In this document: piece by piece, positions 1-7,884 of the stretch
Numbering within the stretch: the first letter of the stretch is position 1
Layout: the number at the start of each line of letters is the position of its first letter
IMG/VR virus record: IMGVR_UViG_3300015265_000005
Span: 1 to 45,164 of that record
Direction: 5' to 3' (one strand)
DNA length: 45,164 nucleotides
Origin: a virus
Translations under genes and position numbers: made by a program
The notes under the pieces: generated by a model
Databases searched by the model: none
Seen by the model: only the letters and a program-made list of their open reading frames with translations
Told to the model about the DNA's origin: nothing

Positions 1-123
1 CTGATGCACAGCGCAATAACTGCTCGGGGCTTTTGCAGCGCTTATACACCCGAACGATGCGCAGTATGGGTCAGTGCTCGGTGCGGTATCCATTTTTGGC
101 GCAAATGGTGGCAGCTCGGGCAC
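1..123. repeat. Terminal direct repeat, left copy (circular-junction overlap)
   Basis: These 123 bases are identical to 45042-45164. The repeat lies inside a coding frame and its length is a multiple of three. Collapsing the two copies joins two ORF fragments into one 301-codon gene overlapping both neighbours by ATGA. This is what the overlap of a circular assembly looks like. A true short direct terminal repeat would leave the gene broken at both physical ends. Confidence 0.95.
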
Positions 124-396
124 GTTCGGTGGGCACAGCGGAATGCCGAAAGCGTCAGTGTCATACGCTGGCCCGTTGTCGTAATCGGTGCGCTCCCACA
201 CCACCGGCTCAATACCCTCAGGTGGTACAGGTTGATCAAACGCATTGCTGCGCGCATCCCAACTGGCTGTTGCATAAAAAATGCTATCACCCTGTATCTT
301 AGGGCGCCCCGTGTGCACCGCGGCTGCGCCTGCATGGCTTACGCTTGCCCATTTCCAGTTGGGGCCAAAGTTTTTAAAGATATCTTGCGTTGTCAT
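1..396 (-). CDS. Hypothetical protein, N-terminal part (continues at 45041 across the circular junction)
   Basis: This is the first 132 codons of a gene that runs off the left end of the window and finishes at 44532. Joined, it is 301 aa. It starts at the ATG at 396-394, whose ATGA overlaps the helicase stop, so it is probably translationally coupled to the helicase. The N-terminus (MTTQDIFKNFGPNWKW) and the following Trp- and Pro-rich stretch match no family I recognise. Around residues 106-123 a Cys/His pattern (YCASFGC then YCAVHQ) could bind a metal. No signal peptide or membrane segment is visible. Its place between a helicase and a VRR-NUC-like nuclease suggests a role in early DNA metabolism, but this is inference from neighbours only. 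Confidence 0.85.
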   Translation of the reverse strand, partial: MTTQDIFKNFGPNWKWASVSHAGAAAVHTGRPKIQGDSIFYATASWDARSNAFDQPVPPEGIEPVVWERTDYDNGPAYDTDAFGIPLCPPNVPELPPFAPKMDTAPSTDPYCASFGCISAAKAPSSYCAVHQ

Positions 397-2195
397 GCTG
401 CTTGCTCCGTTTGGTTGGTGTCTGGGAATGGTAGGTCATTAATAACGTATCCCGCAAGCAGCATTTTGGCTGTGATGCGCCCGCGCAATTCAATAGCGTC
501 TTGCGTCTTGAGAGTCATTGCAGTCAGCACGTCAAGCTTGAAGGTGTGAAAAAACAGCATGGTCAAGCTTTCTTGATCCTTGCCAGGGTGCGTGCCTGCC
601 CAGCAGTTCATGGTGTGCCGCAGGTTGCGTTGCTCGCGTTGGATGGCAGCCTGCGCTATCGCGATGTTGCGACCAATCGGGGTGCCCTGATGCTGCACCG
701 GGACAAACTGAGCATGGTCTATCTTGTGCACCTCGCCGCGCAGCTTGGCCAGTTCCTCATCGCTGTACAGATAGATGTCACCATCAACCACCTCAGGCCC
801 GCGTGCCTCACTGACGGCTGCAGGGTCTTGGCGTTTGCCGCACCAGGGGCACGTGTGGTGGAAGCGCTCAAAGGGTTTGCCGCATACCTGGCGCGTGTAG
901 CCATCGTTCGCATACTTGCGGTCACACGTTCGCAGCGGGATTGAATCATCAGCACCCAACGAGCGGCTGCGGCTGGCGAGCGTCCACAAGCGGTGCCGGT
1001 CTGGTGGCCCCTCGTGACGTATGAGATTGCCCACGTGGTCATGAATGATGCCGCGTGGCTTCTCGCTTTGGCTGATCAGCATCAGGCGTTGCAGCGGGGT
1101 GTAAGTATCCCAAGCAGCCGCCAGGATTGGGGAAATCATCAGACGCAGCACACGCCCCCACTGCTGTGCGTACAGCGAGAATGACGCGGTTGCCCTGGCC
1201 ATGATTACAATTTCAATGGCTGGCAGGTCGAAGCCTTCACCGAACAGGTCAACGTTCACCAGCATCAGCAACTCACGGTTGCGGAACCTGCGCAATATGT
1301 TGCGGCGCTCAGCGCTCGGGGTATCGGCGGTGACCAGGGCTGCGGGCACCCCTGACTGATTGAATTTGTCCGTGAGCTTTTGCGCTTCCTCAATGTTCTG
1401 CGCGAAGCAAACACCAAGCTTGCCCATCGCCTCACTGCAGTAGGTGCCGACGACCTCACCAACAAAAAACTTGGAACTGCGCATGAGCGCTGCAGCTTCC
1501 TCTTTGTTGAGCTCGCCCGTGGTCGTGGTCTTCACCCGGCTCAAGTCGAGGTCATTGACCTTGAAGCCACGATAGTCATAGTCAGTCAAATAACCGTTAT
1601 CAATGCACCAGCGCATGCCGGGGCCTTCAATCATCCGGTCAACGATGCCGTCAAAGTCCCGCCCGAGCCCTTTCCCGTCAGCGCGGCAAGGCGTAGCAGT
1701 CAGCAGCAACCCTTTGCACTCGGGGCTGAAATTGCCGAACACCTGGCCCCACTTGTTGGTCTTGAGCGCGTGGTGCCCCTCATCGATCACCCCGAGCGTT
1801 GCGCGCTTGAAGCGATCACCCCAATCTGAGTTTTTAGACTTCACGGTGTCCACGCTGGCAATCGTCCAATCAGCGCGGTTTTGGTTCACAAAGCTGCGCC
1901 CAAATTCCTCATAGTGCTCAGCTTGAATGTCGCTAACCGTGTTCTTTGCTGCAGCAACAGAATGCACAATCCCCTCACGGGCAAAGGCTTTTGAAATCTG
2001 GCTGACCAGCTCTTTGCGGTGCGCCATCGACACGCCCCACCCGTCATGCGTGCGCGCTTGATCCCCCATGCAAACTGTTTTCCCACCACCCGTGGGAATC
2101 ACAACCATCACGTTGCGCTTACCAGGCGGCATCGTTGCCCAGGCTTGGCGCGTGTCATCGTTTGCTTTCTGTTGAAAGCCCCGTAAATTCGCCAT
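393..2195 (-). CDS. DEAD/DEAH-box superfamily 2 helicase
   Basis: A 600-aa SF2 helicase, presumably acting in phage replication or recombination. Visible motifs are Walker A GGGKT (residues 36-40), motif II DEGH (about 138-141), motif III TATP (about 166-169) and motif VI QQWGRVLR near residue 345. After the two RecA-like lobes comes a Cys pattern, with CDRKY..CGKPF and CPWCGKRQ around residues 435-480, that looks like a zinc ribbon, and then a 120-residue tail with no known domain. It is the first gene of the leftward operon leaving the 2.2-kb divergent region. A GGGGA ribosome site sits about 10 nt before the ATG at 2195; a nearer AAGG directly abuts the ATG. Its stop overlaps the next gene as ATGA. 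The DEGH box is a common phage variant and resembles the ResIII/type I restriction R-subunit group. The exact substrate is not readable from sequence. Confidence 0.93.
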   Translation of the reverse strand: MANLRGFQQKANDDTRQAWATMPPGKRNVMVVIPTGGGKTVCMGDQARTHDGWGVSMAHRKELVSQISKAFAREGIVHSVAAAKNTVSDIQAEHYEEFGRSFVNQNRADWTIASVDTVKSKNSDWGDRFKRATLGVIDEGHHALKTNKWGQVFGNFSPECKGLLLTATPCRADGKGLGRDFDGIVDRMIEGPGMRWCIDNGYLTDYDYRGFKVNDLDLSRVKTTTTGELNKEEAAALMRSSKFFVGEVVGTYCSEAMGKLGVCFAQNIEEAQKLTDKFNQSGVPAALVTADTPSAERRNILRRFRNRELLMLVNVDLFGEGFDLPAIEIVIMARATASFSLYAQQWGRVLRLMISPILAAAWDTYTPLQRLMLISQSEKPRGIIHDHVGNLIRHEGPPDRHRLWTLASRSRSLGADDSIPLRTCDRKYANDGYTRQVCGKPFERFHHTCPWCGKRQDPAAVSEARGPEVVDGDIYLYSDEELAKLRGEVHKIDHAQFVPVQHQGTPIGRNIAIAQAAIQREQRNLRHTMNCWAGTHPGKDQESLTMLFFHTFKLDVLTAMTLKTQDAIELRGRITAKMLLAGYVINDLPFPDTNQTEQAA

Positions 2196-2221
2196 CCTTT
2201 CAAATTCCCCGTTAAAAGTAT

Positions 2222-2250
2222 TTGCAACCGGCGTTAATTATGCTTAATCT
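2222..2250 (+). promoter_or_regulatory. Candidate early promoter for the rightward replication operon
   Basis: TTGCAA at 2222-2227 and TAATCT at 2245-2250 are 17 bp apart. The -10 box alone is weak, but the spacer (CGTTAATTATG) matches the spacer of other promoters in this genome (P at 43457, 40775, 40140, 37558 and 7856). It lies in the only gap between the divergent helicase and the first rightward gene. The same TAATTA core reads CATAATTA on the other strand and might also serve the helicase, but I see no good -10 box in that direction. Confidence 0.5.
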
Positions 2251-2285
2251 CCCCTCCCATCACAACCCCAACAGGAACAAACGCA

Positions 2286-3188
2286 ATGCAAATTTCCCTC
2301 ACTTTCAGCCCAGCAGAAGACAACCACGTTGACGTGAGCCGCGTGGTCGATGCTGTTTACGGCGTTAAGAGTTCCCCAAACGGCGCAAGCGCCCCAATGG
2401 CCAGCAATACGCCTGCCTCGGGTGCACCAACGCCAGACGCTGCACCGAACGCGGCTGCAAATACGACGGTCAACCAATCGTCGGGTGCTGCTCCAACTGT
2501 TGCTGAATTCCCAAACCCTACGATTGCCCCTACAGCGGCGGCATCGGCTACCCCTGCCACGAATGGCCCTGCAGGTGTCGAGGTCGATAAGAACGGTATC
2601 CCTTGGGATGCTCGCATCCACTCGGGTGGCGTTGACGACCAGGGCAAGCACAAGAAAACCGCAGCAGGCGTGTGGGCCAAGCGCAAAGGCGTCAGTGACC
2701 TTGACGTTGCCAACATCACCAAAGAGCTGCAAAACCTGATGGCCAATCAAGTTGGCCACGCTGCCCCGCCTGCAGGTCTGCCAGCCGGTGGCGTTGCGAA
2801 CTTGGGCAACCCGGTCAACGTTCCGCATCAGGAAGCTGTACCGCTGCCAGGTGACCCCAACGCCTTTGTTGCCCAGCCAATCGTCATGGCTCCAATGCCA
2901 GGCGCTGCACCGATGCCAACCCTGGCCCCTACCGTTGCGCCAATGCCGCTGCCAACCCCAGCACCTGCTGCCCCGCCTACCGACTTCAACAGCCTTGCGG
3001 TATGGCTGGCGCCGAACCTTGAAGACGCAGGCGGCAAGCTGAAACGCGAGCACGTTGAGTATTTCTGCCGTCAGTGCGGCATCGTTGACGCCAACGGCGT
3101 TGGTGACTTCTCGCTGGCTGTGCATCGCCCTGACGCTATCGCCTGGCTGCATCAGTCCTTTGTCGCCCAAATCGCGGCAGCGGTGTAA
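2286..3188 (+). CDS. Pro/Ala-rich protein with a PWDxRIH motif
   Basis: A 300-aa protein, first in the replication operon; AGGA lies 9 nt before the ATG. A low-complexity Ala/Pro/Thr segment (about 30-95) precedes a conserved core, IPWDARIHSGG followed by KKTAAGVWAKRKGV (about 105-140). A second Pro/Met/Ala-rich linker (about 165-235) leads to a C-terminal folded part with CRQCG. I recall the PWDxRIH..K..G.WR.KRGV motif from uncharacterised phage proteins beside DUF2800 nucleases and ssDNA-binding proteins; no function is established. The two linkers suggest separate binding modules on flexible tethers. The gene ends 2 nt before the DUF2800 nuclease start, so the two are surely co-transcribed. 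A strong opposite-strand shadow frame covers it. Confidence 0.85.
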   Translation: MQISLTFSPAEDNHVDVSRVVDAVYGVKSSPNGASAPMASNTPASGAPTPDAAPNAAANTTVNQSSGAAPTVAEFPNPTIAPTAAASATPATNGPAGVEVDKNGIPWDARIHSGGVDDQGKHKKTAAGVWAKRKGVSDLDVANITKELQNLMANQVGHAAPPAGLPAGGVANLGNPVNVPHQEAVPLPGDPNAFVAQPIVMAPMPGAAPMPTLAPTVAPMPLPTPAPAAPPTDFNSLAVWLAPNLEDAGGKLKREHVEYFCRQCGIVDANGVGDFSLAVHRPDAIAWLHQSFVAQIAAAV

Positions 3189-3190
3189 CC

Positions 3191-4348
3191 ATGAGCAACC
3201 CACAATTCTTTCTGCGCCCCAGCGCTGCGGGGTTGTGGGTTCGGTGCGCGGGCTACGCCACAATGGCAGCTCGCTTTCCCGAACTCCCCGGAGACAACAC
3301 CGTACGCGAGGAAGGCACCGCAGGGCATTGGGCTGCTTATGAAATCGGCAACAACCGCCCTGTGCCCGAGGGCACAATTGCGCCAAACTCAGTTGAGCTG
3401 ACTGATGAAATACTTGACGGTGTGGCTGAGTACCTGACGGTGTTGCGCTCTTGGGGCTCACCGGTTTACATGGAATCGCAGGTTGCAATCCCTAGCATTC
3501 ACAAGGAATGCGGGGGCGCCGTCGATGCGTGGTCGTGGGATGCTGTCAACCGCGTGCTGTACGTTGCGGATTTGAAGCTTGGGTATGTCCCGGTTGACCC
3601 TTTCGAGCTTTGGCAGTTGCTGGCGTATTTCCGGGGTATTCTGGATTACCTACAGGCGATTTACGGCGCTTTCACCGAGCATTTCAAAGTGGTCTTTGTA
3701 ATCGTACAGCCTCGGGGCTACGGGCAACCCACGGTGAAAACTTGGAGCGTCAACAGTGCAAAGCTGATTCCGTACATGACGCAATTGCGCACTGCCGCAG
3801 ACCACGCAATTGCGTACCGTGACGGGCAATACGGCATGCGGGTTGGTAGTGAGAAAGGGGCGTTTACCGCTGGCCCTCACTGCGAAAACTGCTCAGCCAA
3901 TGCCAACTGTGCAACGCTGCAGGCTGCAGGGCTTCACCTGATTGACGTGTCAGGTAACCACGGTGAGCTTGAGCTGACAGCAGAGCAGGCCGCTGCAGAG
4001 CTGCGCCGGTTGGATCGCGCAATTGAAACTGCCAAAGCTCGCCAATCGGGGCTTGAGGCAAAACTAACTCACGCCATCCAAAAGGATGGGTTTGTGCACC
4101 GTAATTTTGAATACAGCGGCGGCACCGGCAAGCTTGCTTGGATTGAAGGTGAGGCACCCAAAGCCATCGCCCTGGCCAAACTTCTTGGCGTGGACATCGC
4201 TAAACCACTGACGGCTTTGACGCCAACGCAGGCAAAAGCCAAACTACCTGGCACGGTGCTTGATGCCTTCACCGTGCGGAAACCCGGAAGCCTTAAATTA
4301 AGGCGACTGGCTGACAATCACGCTGACAAACTTTTCAATCAGGAATAA
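3191..4348 (+). CDS. DUF2800 family nuclease (PD-(D/E)XK, Cas4/RecB-like)
   Basis: A 385-aa protein of the DUF2800 family, presumed PD-(D/E)XK exonucleases. Diagnostic parts are the N-terminal RPSAAGLWVRCAG, EGTAGHWAAYE (about 37-47), GGAVDAW (about 112-118), the catalytic-looking YVADLKLGY (about 129-137) and QLLAYFRG, then a Cys cluster HCENCSANANC (about 230-240) like the iron-sulphur or zinc cluster of Cas4/AddB nucleases. The C-terminal third is helical, with a likely coiled coil around 262-290. The gene lies between the PWDxRIH protein and the ssDNA-binding protein. In many phages this pair works in recombination-dependent replication. Its TAA stop overlaps an ATG of the next gene. Confidence 0.88.
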   Translation: MSNPQFFLRPSAAGLWVRCAGYATMAARFPELPGDNTVREEGTAGHWAAYEIGNNRPVPEGTIAPNSVELTDEILDGVAEYLTVLRSWGSPVYMESQVAIPSIHKECGGAVDAWSWDAVNRVLYVADLKLGYVPVDPFELWQLLAYFRGILDYLQAIYGAFTEHFKVVFVIVQPRGYGQPTVKTWSVNSAKLIPYMTQLRTAADHAIAYRDGQYGMRVGSEKGAFTAGPHCENCSANANCATLQAAGLHLIDVSGNHGELELTAEQAAAELRRLDRAIETAKARQSGLEAKLTHAIQKDGFVHRNFEYSGGTGKLAWIEGEAPKAIALAKLLGVDIAKPLTALTPTQAKAKLPGTVLDAFTVRKPGSLKLRRLADNHADKLFNQE

Positions 4349-4353
4349 TGACA

Positions 4354-5616
4354 ATGCCATTTAAAAAACTCTCCCCTGTTGGTCGTATCGTTCAAGGTAA
4401 CCCGCTGTTCAAGTCGGCTGTGATGGAAGACGACGGCAAGACGCAGAAGACCGGCAAAGACAATCAGCCGTCTTTCAACTACTGGTTTAACGTTGCGTTT
4501 GACAAGCGTGACCCTGAAACCTGGCCACTCATCTGCGCCATCAAGCAGGAAGCCGCAGCGAGCTTCCCGCAATTGTTCCCCGCAGGTTGGAACCCTAACA
4601 GCCCCAATGAGGGTTGCGTGCGCCCTGACTTCGCGTTCAAGGTAAAGGACGGCGACGGCATCGACCTCAACGGCAAGCCCCACGCCAACAAAGAGGGTTG
4701 GGCGGGCTGCTACATCGTCCAAGTGAGCACCTACGCAGGCCAGCCGCGCTGCTATGACGGCCTGGCGGACAACGCCCCAATCACCGAATTGGAGCAAATC
4801 CACACCGGCAAATTCGTACGCGTCTCGCTTGATGTCAAGGGCAACGGGTGGACGGGTCAGGGCAACAGTAAGCCGGGTCTTTTCGTCAATCCTGACGGTG
4901 TGCAACTGGTTGGCCACGGTGCCAAGATCACCAGCGGGCCTGACGCAGCAACCATGTTTGCTCAGCCGGTTGGCGGCTACATCCCGCCAGGCATGTCAAC
5001 CACCGCGCCGGTTGCGTCTATCGCGATGCCAGGTCAGCCAGCACCGCAAATGCAGATGCCAGGTCAGCCAGCACCGCAAATGCAGATGCCGCAAATGACC
5101 CCGCAACCACAAATGGCAGCACCTGCGCCGGTCTACACCATGACCCCGGCAGCTCAGGGCTACACCCGTGAGCAGTGGTTGGCGAATGGCCAAACTGATG
5201 AGTCCCTGATTGCTGCAGGTTACATGACAGTCAGCACCCCGGCGCCTCAACAGCCAGTAATGCAATCCCCACAACCACAGATGCAGCCGCCTGCGATGCA
5301 AGCCCCACAACCGCAGATGCAAACCCCTGCACCGCTGGCCCCGATGGGCAACCAGCCGCAGATGCAAACCCCTGCACCGCTGGCCCCGATGGGCAACCAG
5401 CCGCAGATGCAACCGCCGATGGCACAGCCGCAACAACCACAGATGCAGCCACCAGTAATGCAACAAGCCCCGGTAAATCCGCAGTTCACGCAGCACGCGA
5501 TTGCACCGGTCTACACCATGACGGCGCTTGCCCAGGGCTACACCCGTGAGCAGTGGTTGGCGAACGGTCAAACCGATCAATCACTGATTGCAGCGGGTAT
5601 GATGCTCGTTGCCTAA
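4354..5616 (+). CDS. DUF2815-like ssDNA-binding protein with repeated C-terminal modules
   Basis: Residues 1-180 match the phage ssDNA-binding fold of DUF2815 (an OB-type SSB), with typical stretches such as FNYWFNVAFDK, GWAGCYIVQVSTY and GKFVRVSLDVKG. The rest is a Pro/Gln/Met-rich tether carrying two copies of a 33-residue module (YTMT..AQGYTREQWLANGQTD.SLIAAG); many phage SSB-like proteins have one such copy at the C-terminus. I chose the second ATG of ATGACAATG because AGGA (4341-4344) is 9 nt from it but only 3 nt from the first ATG at 4348. The product is then 420 aa. It sits between the nuclease and the polymerase, and a terminator follows it. Confidence 0.85.
   Translation: MPFKKLSPVGRIVQGNPLFKSAVMEDDGKTQKTGKDNQPSFNYWFNVAFDKRDPETWPLICAIKQEAAASFPQLFPAGWNPNSPNEGCVRPDFAFKVKDGDGIDLNGKPHANKEGWAGCYIVQVSTYAGQPRCYDGLADNAPITELEQIHTGKFVRVSLDVKGNGWTGQGNSKPGLFVNPDGVQLVGHGAKITSGPDAATMFAQPVGGYIPPGMSTTAPVASIAMPGQPAPQMQMPGQPAPQMQMPQMTPQPQMAAPAPVYTMTPAAQGYTREQWLANGQTDESLIAAGYMTVSTPAPQQPVMQSPQPQMQPPAMQAPQPQMQTPAPLAPMGNQPQMQTPAPLAPMGNQPQMQPPMAQPQQPQMQPPVMQQAPVNPQFTQHAIAPVYTMTALAQGYTREQWLANGQTDQSLIAAGMMLVA
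5026..5085 (+). repeat. Two exact 30-bp tandem repeats in the SSB linker
   Basis: The units at 5026-5055 and 5056-5085 are identical, each encoding MPGQPAPQMQ. They keep the reading frame and lie in the low-complexity tether of the ssDNA-binding protein. Confidence 0.95.
5128..5605 (+). repeat. Duplicated ~100-bp module in the SSB gene (5128-5227 and 5506-5605)
   Basis: The two copies are near-identical, differ mostly at silent positions, and are 378 bp apart. Each encodes the YTMT...GYTREQWLANGQTD.SLIAAG module. This looks like an in-frame duplication of the functional C-terminal tip with the Pro/Gln/Met linker expanded between the copies. Confidence 0.93.
5311..5412 (+). repeat. 45-bp tandem repeat, two full copies plus a partial third
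   Basis: 5311-5355 and 5356-5400 are identical, and the first 12 bases repeat again from 5401. Each unit encodes PQMQTPAPLAPMGNQ. The repeats are in frame and would be prone to length change by slippage or recombination. Confidence 0.95.
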
Positions 5617-5635
5617 CTGATCCTTTCACCCACCC

Positions 5636-5660
5636 AAACCCCGGCAAAGTCCGGGGTTTT
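5636..5660 (+). terminator. Rho-independent terminator between SSB and DNA polymerase
   Basis: AAACCCCGG (5636-5644) pairs with CCGGGGTTT (5651-5659) around a 6-nt loop, followed by TTTTCTTT. It splits the rightward operon before the polymerase. The likely effect is more SSB and nuclease transcript than polymerase transcript. Confidence 0.85.
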
Positions 5661-5676
5661 CTTTGAGGCTGCTGAC

Positions 5677-7620
5677 ATGGGCAATTACTCCCAAGCAGAA
5701 ACTGACGTTGAGTGTTACCGCAATTACTTCCTCATAAAATCTTGGAACTATCAATTTGAGGTTCGCCCCTATTGGTCAATTCCAAGTGTCATGAGCCTGC
5801 GCTTTTTCCTGGCAACGCATGAGCTGATCACCTTCAACGGCAAAAACTATGATGAGCCGATGATTGCCGCCTGCCTTCACCTGATTGCGAGCAACCCAAA
5901 CATCACCCCTGCGCAACTCTGCGCATCCCTCAAAGCCTACAGTGACAGCATCATTGTGGGGCGCGTGCGTGGCTGGCAGTTTTACAAGCAGAACAACATC
6001 ACTGAGCTGACCTGGCTCAAACACATTGACCTCTTTGAAGTGGCCCCAGGCGTGGGCATCGGTCTCAAGATGTACATGGGGCGGGCGCACGCGCAGACAC
6101 TGCAAGACCTTCCGATTGATCCTGCAGCAAACCTGACGCCTGACGAAATGGACGGTATTAACACCTATTGCGGCAACGACCTATCAGGAACCAAACTGCT
6201 CAAAGAGCTGTGCAAAGGTCGGCTTGAGCTGCGGCGCCAAATCAGCATAGACCTCAACGTTGACGTGATGAGCAAGTCAGACGCTCAAATCAGTGAGGCA
6301 ACCATTATTGCTAAGCTGGGGTATCGCCCGCAAAAGGTGAGCTACCCGCACGGATACCAGTTCAACTACCAGGCCCCGCCGTTCATCAAGTTCAAAACGC
6401 AGCAAATGCGTGACGTGTTGGCCACGGTGCTGACGAATAGTTTTACCGTCAACGATGTTGATCAACTCAAGCTGCCAGGTGACACCGATGAGGTGCTTGA
6501 CGCTGACGGGCGCAAGATCAAAACAGGTATCATCATTCCCCCGGCAGTTGCCGCGCTGCGGGTGTCGATGGGCTCAAGTGTTTACAAGTTCGGCATTGGT
6601 GGGCTGCACAGCCAAGAGAAGTCAATTTTTCATCTGACTGAGCCTGGCAAGTGGTCGCTATCAGACCATGACGTTGCGAGTTATTACCCGTCGCTGATTC
6701 TCTTGATGAACATGTACCCCGGCGCCATCGGTGAGGCGTTCATTGAGATTTATCGCAGGGTATACACCGAGCGCTTGCATGCCAAAAACATGGCGAGCGC
6801 TTGCAAGAAAGCCGGTGATGCGGACGGCGCCAAGCGCTGGAAAACCATTGCTGATAGTTTGAAAATTGTGCTCAACGGCGCATTTGGCAAGCTCGGGTCA
6901 AAATACTCAATCCTCTTTGCCCCTGAGCTGCTTATCAGAACCACCATCACTGGCCAGCTTGCACTGCTCATGCTCATTGAGGATATGGAACTTGCGGGCA
7001 TCCCGGTTGTGTCAGCCAACACTGACGGCATTATCGTCAAGACGCCTGCAGGGCTTGAGACAACCCGTGACGCGATCCTGCGGGCATGGGAAGCGGTAAC
7101 AGGTCTTGAGACTGAGGAAACCAAATACAGTGCTGTATTCAGCCGCGATGTGAACAACTACATTGCCTTCAAGCCTGACGGAACACACAAGGCAAAAGGC
7201 TGCTTTGGTGAGTCGGGTGTGAGCCCTGACGCCAGCCCAACCGGCAAAAACCCTGACATTGATATTTGCGCAGACGCGGTGATTGCGTACCTGGCTAGGG
7301 GAACCCCGCTCTATACGACCATTCGCGGTTGCACGGACATCAGGAAGTTTCTCACCGTGGCCAAGTGCTCAGGTGGCGGGTATTGGGAAGGCTCAGGGGA
7401 GGTGCTTGGAAAGACGGTGCGATGGTACTACGGGCGCAACTCAACCCACGCCATCAGGTCAACGCAGATGCGCAACGGTCAGACAAAGGGCAACATGGTT
7501 GCGGGGAGTACTGGCAGCGTGCCGTGTATGCGGTTGCCTGACACGCTGCCGGATGATATCGACTACGCATTTTATGAGCGGGAAGCCTACAAAATGCTTG
7601 GCACTATCGGTGTGCGTTAA
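5677..7620 (+). CDS. Family B DNA polymerase with 3'-5' exonuclease
   Basis: A 647-aa replicative polymerase. Exonuclease motifs: Exo I DVE (residues 10-12), Exo II FNGKNYD (53-59) and Exo III YCGND (164-168). Polymerase motifs: motif A DVASYYPS (332-339), motif B KIVLNGAFGKLGS (396-408) and motif C NTDGII (449-454); VNNYIAFK at about 492-499 is the typical following block. All expected catalytic carboxylates are present, so the enzyme should be active in both polymerisation and proofreading. It is compact for family B. I see no terminal-protein gene, so protein priming is not supported, and the separate PrimPol/SF3 protein at 34.3 kb probably primes. GAGG lies 8 nt before the ATG. The gene follows a terminator, and its stop overlaps the stop of a convergent small gene. 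Confidence 0.95.
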   Translation: MGNYSQAETDVECYRNYFLIKSWNYQFEVRPYWSIPSVMSLRFFLATHELITFNGKNYDEPMIAACLHLIASNPNITPAQLCASLKAYSDSIIVGRVRGWQFYKQNNITELTWLKHIDLFEVAPGVGIGLKMYMGRAHAQTLQDLPIDPAANLTPDEMDGINTYCGNDLSGTKLLKELCKGRLELRRQISIDLNVDVMSKSDAQISEATIIAKLGYRPQKVSYPHGYQFNYQAPPFIKFKTQQMRDVLATVLTNSFTVNDVDQLKLPGDTDEVLDADGRKIKTGIIIPPAVAALRVSMGSSVYKFGIGGLHSQEKSIFHLTEPGKWSLSDHDVASYYPSLILLMNMYPGAIGEAFIEIYRRVYTERLHAKNMASACKKAGDADGAKRWKTIADSLKIVLNGAFGKLGSKYSILFAPELLIRTTITGQLALLMLIEDMELAGIPVVSANTDGIIVKTPAGLETTRDAILRAWEAVTGLETEETKYSAVFSRDVNNYIAFKPDGTHKAKGCFGESGVSPDASPTGKNPDIDICADAVIAYLARGTPLYTTIRGCTDIRKFLTVAKCSGGGYWEGSGEVLGKTVRWYYGRNSTHAIRSTQMRNGQTKGNMVAGSTGSVPCMRLPDTLPDDIDYAFYEREAYKMLGTIGVR

Positions 7621-7806
7621 AGCGGTACATCCGCATCACCCTCGTACCATGTAAGGAAGTAATCGGCATCGGCGCTCAACCGTGACGGTGCCAGCGCTCG
7701 GGGCGGTGTCAAATTGAATGAGCAACTGCGCGCTGCCGGAAATCCCACCGGGCACCGGGAAAACTTGCGGGCTGTTGTTGAGTTCAAGCGGGTTGTTCGT
7801 GACCAT
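7617..7806 (-). pseudogene. Small gene split by a one-base frameshift
   Basis: A good ribosome site (GAGGTG, 6 nt before the ATG at 7806) starts a frame whose first 44 residues (ending QFDTAPSAGTVTVE) look like an ordinary small beta-rich phage protein. It then runs into RRCRLLPYMVRG and stops at 7636. Removing one C just after the GAG (Glu) codon restores a frame ending in ADADYFLTWYEGDADVPL and stopping at 7617, for about 62 aa in all. The acidic, aromatic restored tail looks far more natural. It may be a sequencing or assembly error, a real disabling mutation, or an uncommon +1 shift. The restored stop shares bases with the polymerase stop. Confidence 0.6.
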
Positions 7807-7832
7807 GATGCACCTCGTGTTGAGTGAGCCAT

Positions 7833-7870
7833 CAGTGTGACACTGAAAATAATATTTGACCCACCGTCAA
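7833..7870. promoter_or_regulatory. Two inverted repeats in the divergent 7.8-kb spacer (possible operator)
   Basis: CAGTGTGACACTG (7833-7845) is a perfect 6-bp inverted repeat with a 1-bp centre. TTGACCCACCGTCAA (7856-7870) is a 5-bp inverted repeat around 5 bp and overlaps the -35 box of the rightward promoter. Both lie in the 86-110-bp gap between the small leftward gene and the rightward PAPS-reductase-like gene. This is where an operator for a dimeric repressor would be expected. Confidence 0.45.
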
Positions 7871-7884
7871 TAAGGCCCTATCGT
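7856..7884 (+). promoter_or_regulatory. Sigma70-like promoter for the PAPS-reductase cassette
   Basis: TTGACC (7856-7861), a 17-bp spacer, then TATCGT (7879-7884). The spacer plus -10 region (CGTCAATAAGGCCCTATCGTT) closely resembles the promoter at 43457-43485. Transcription would start near 7891, about 25 nt before the chosen start codon. Confidence 0.75.

Noticed and set aside
1-123. True short direct terminal repeats of a linear genome
   Set aside because: The repeat lies inside a gene and its collapse restores a well-coupled frame; circular assembly overlap is simpler. Read-end data could still change this.
2244-3488. Long open frame of 414 codons on the minus strand
   Set aside because: It is the shadow of the Pro/Ala-rich gene and the DUF2800 gene on the plus strand; Arg/Cys/Trp-rich sequence without domains, no ribosome site and no place in an operon.
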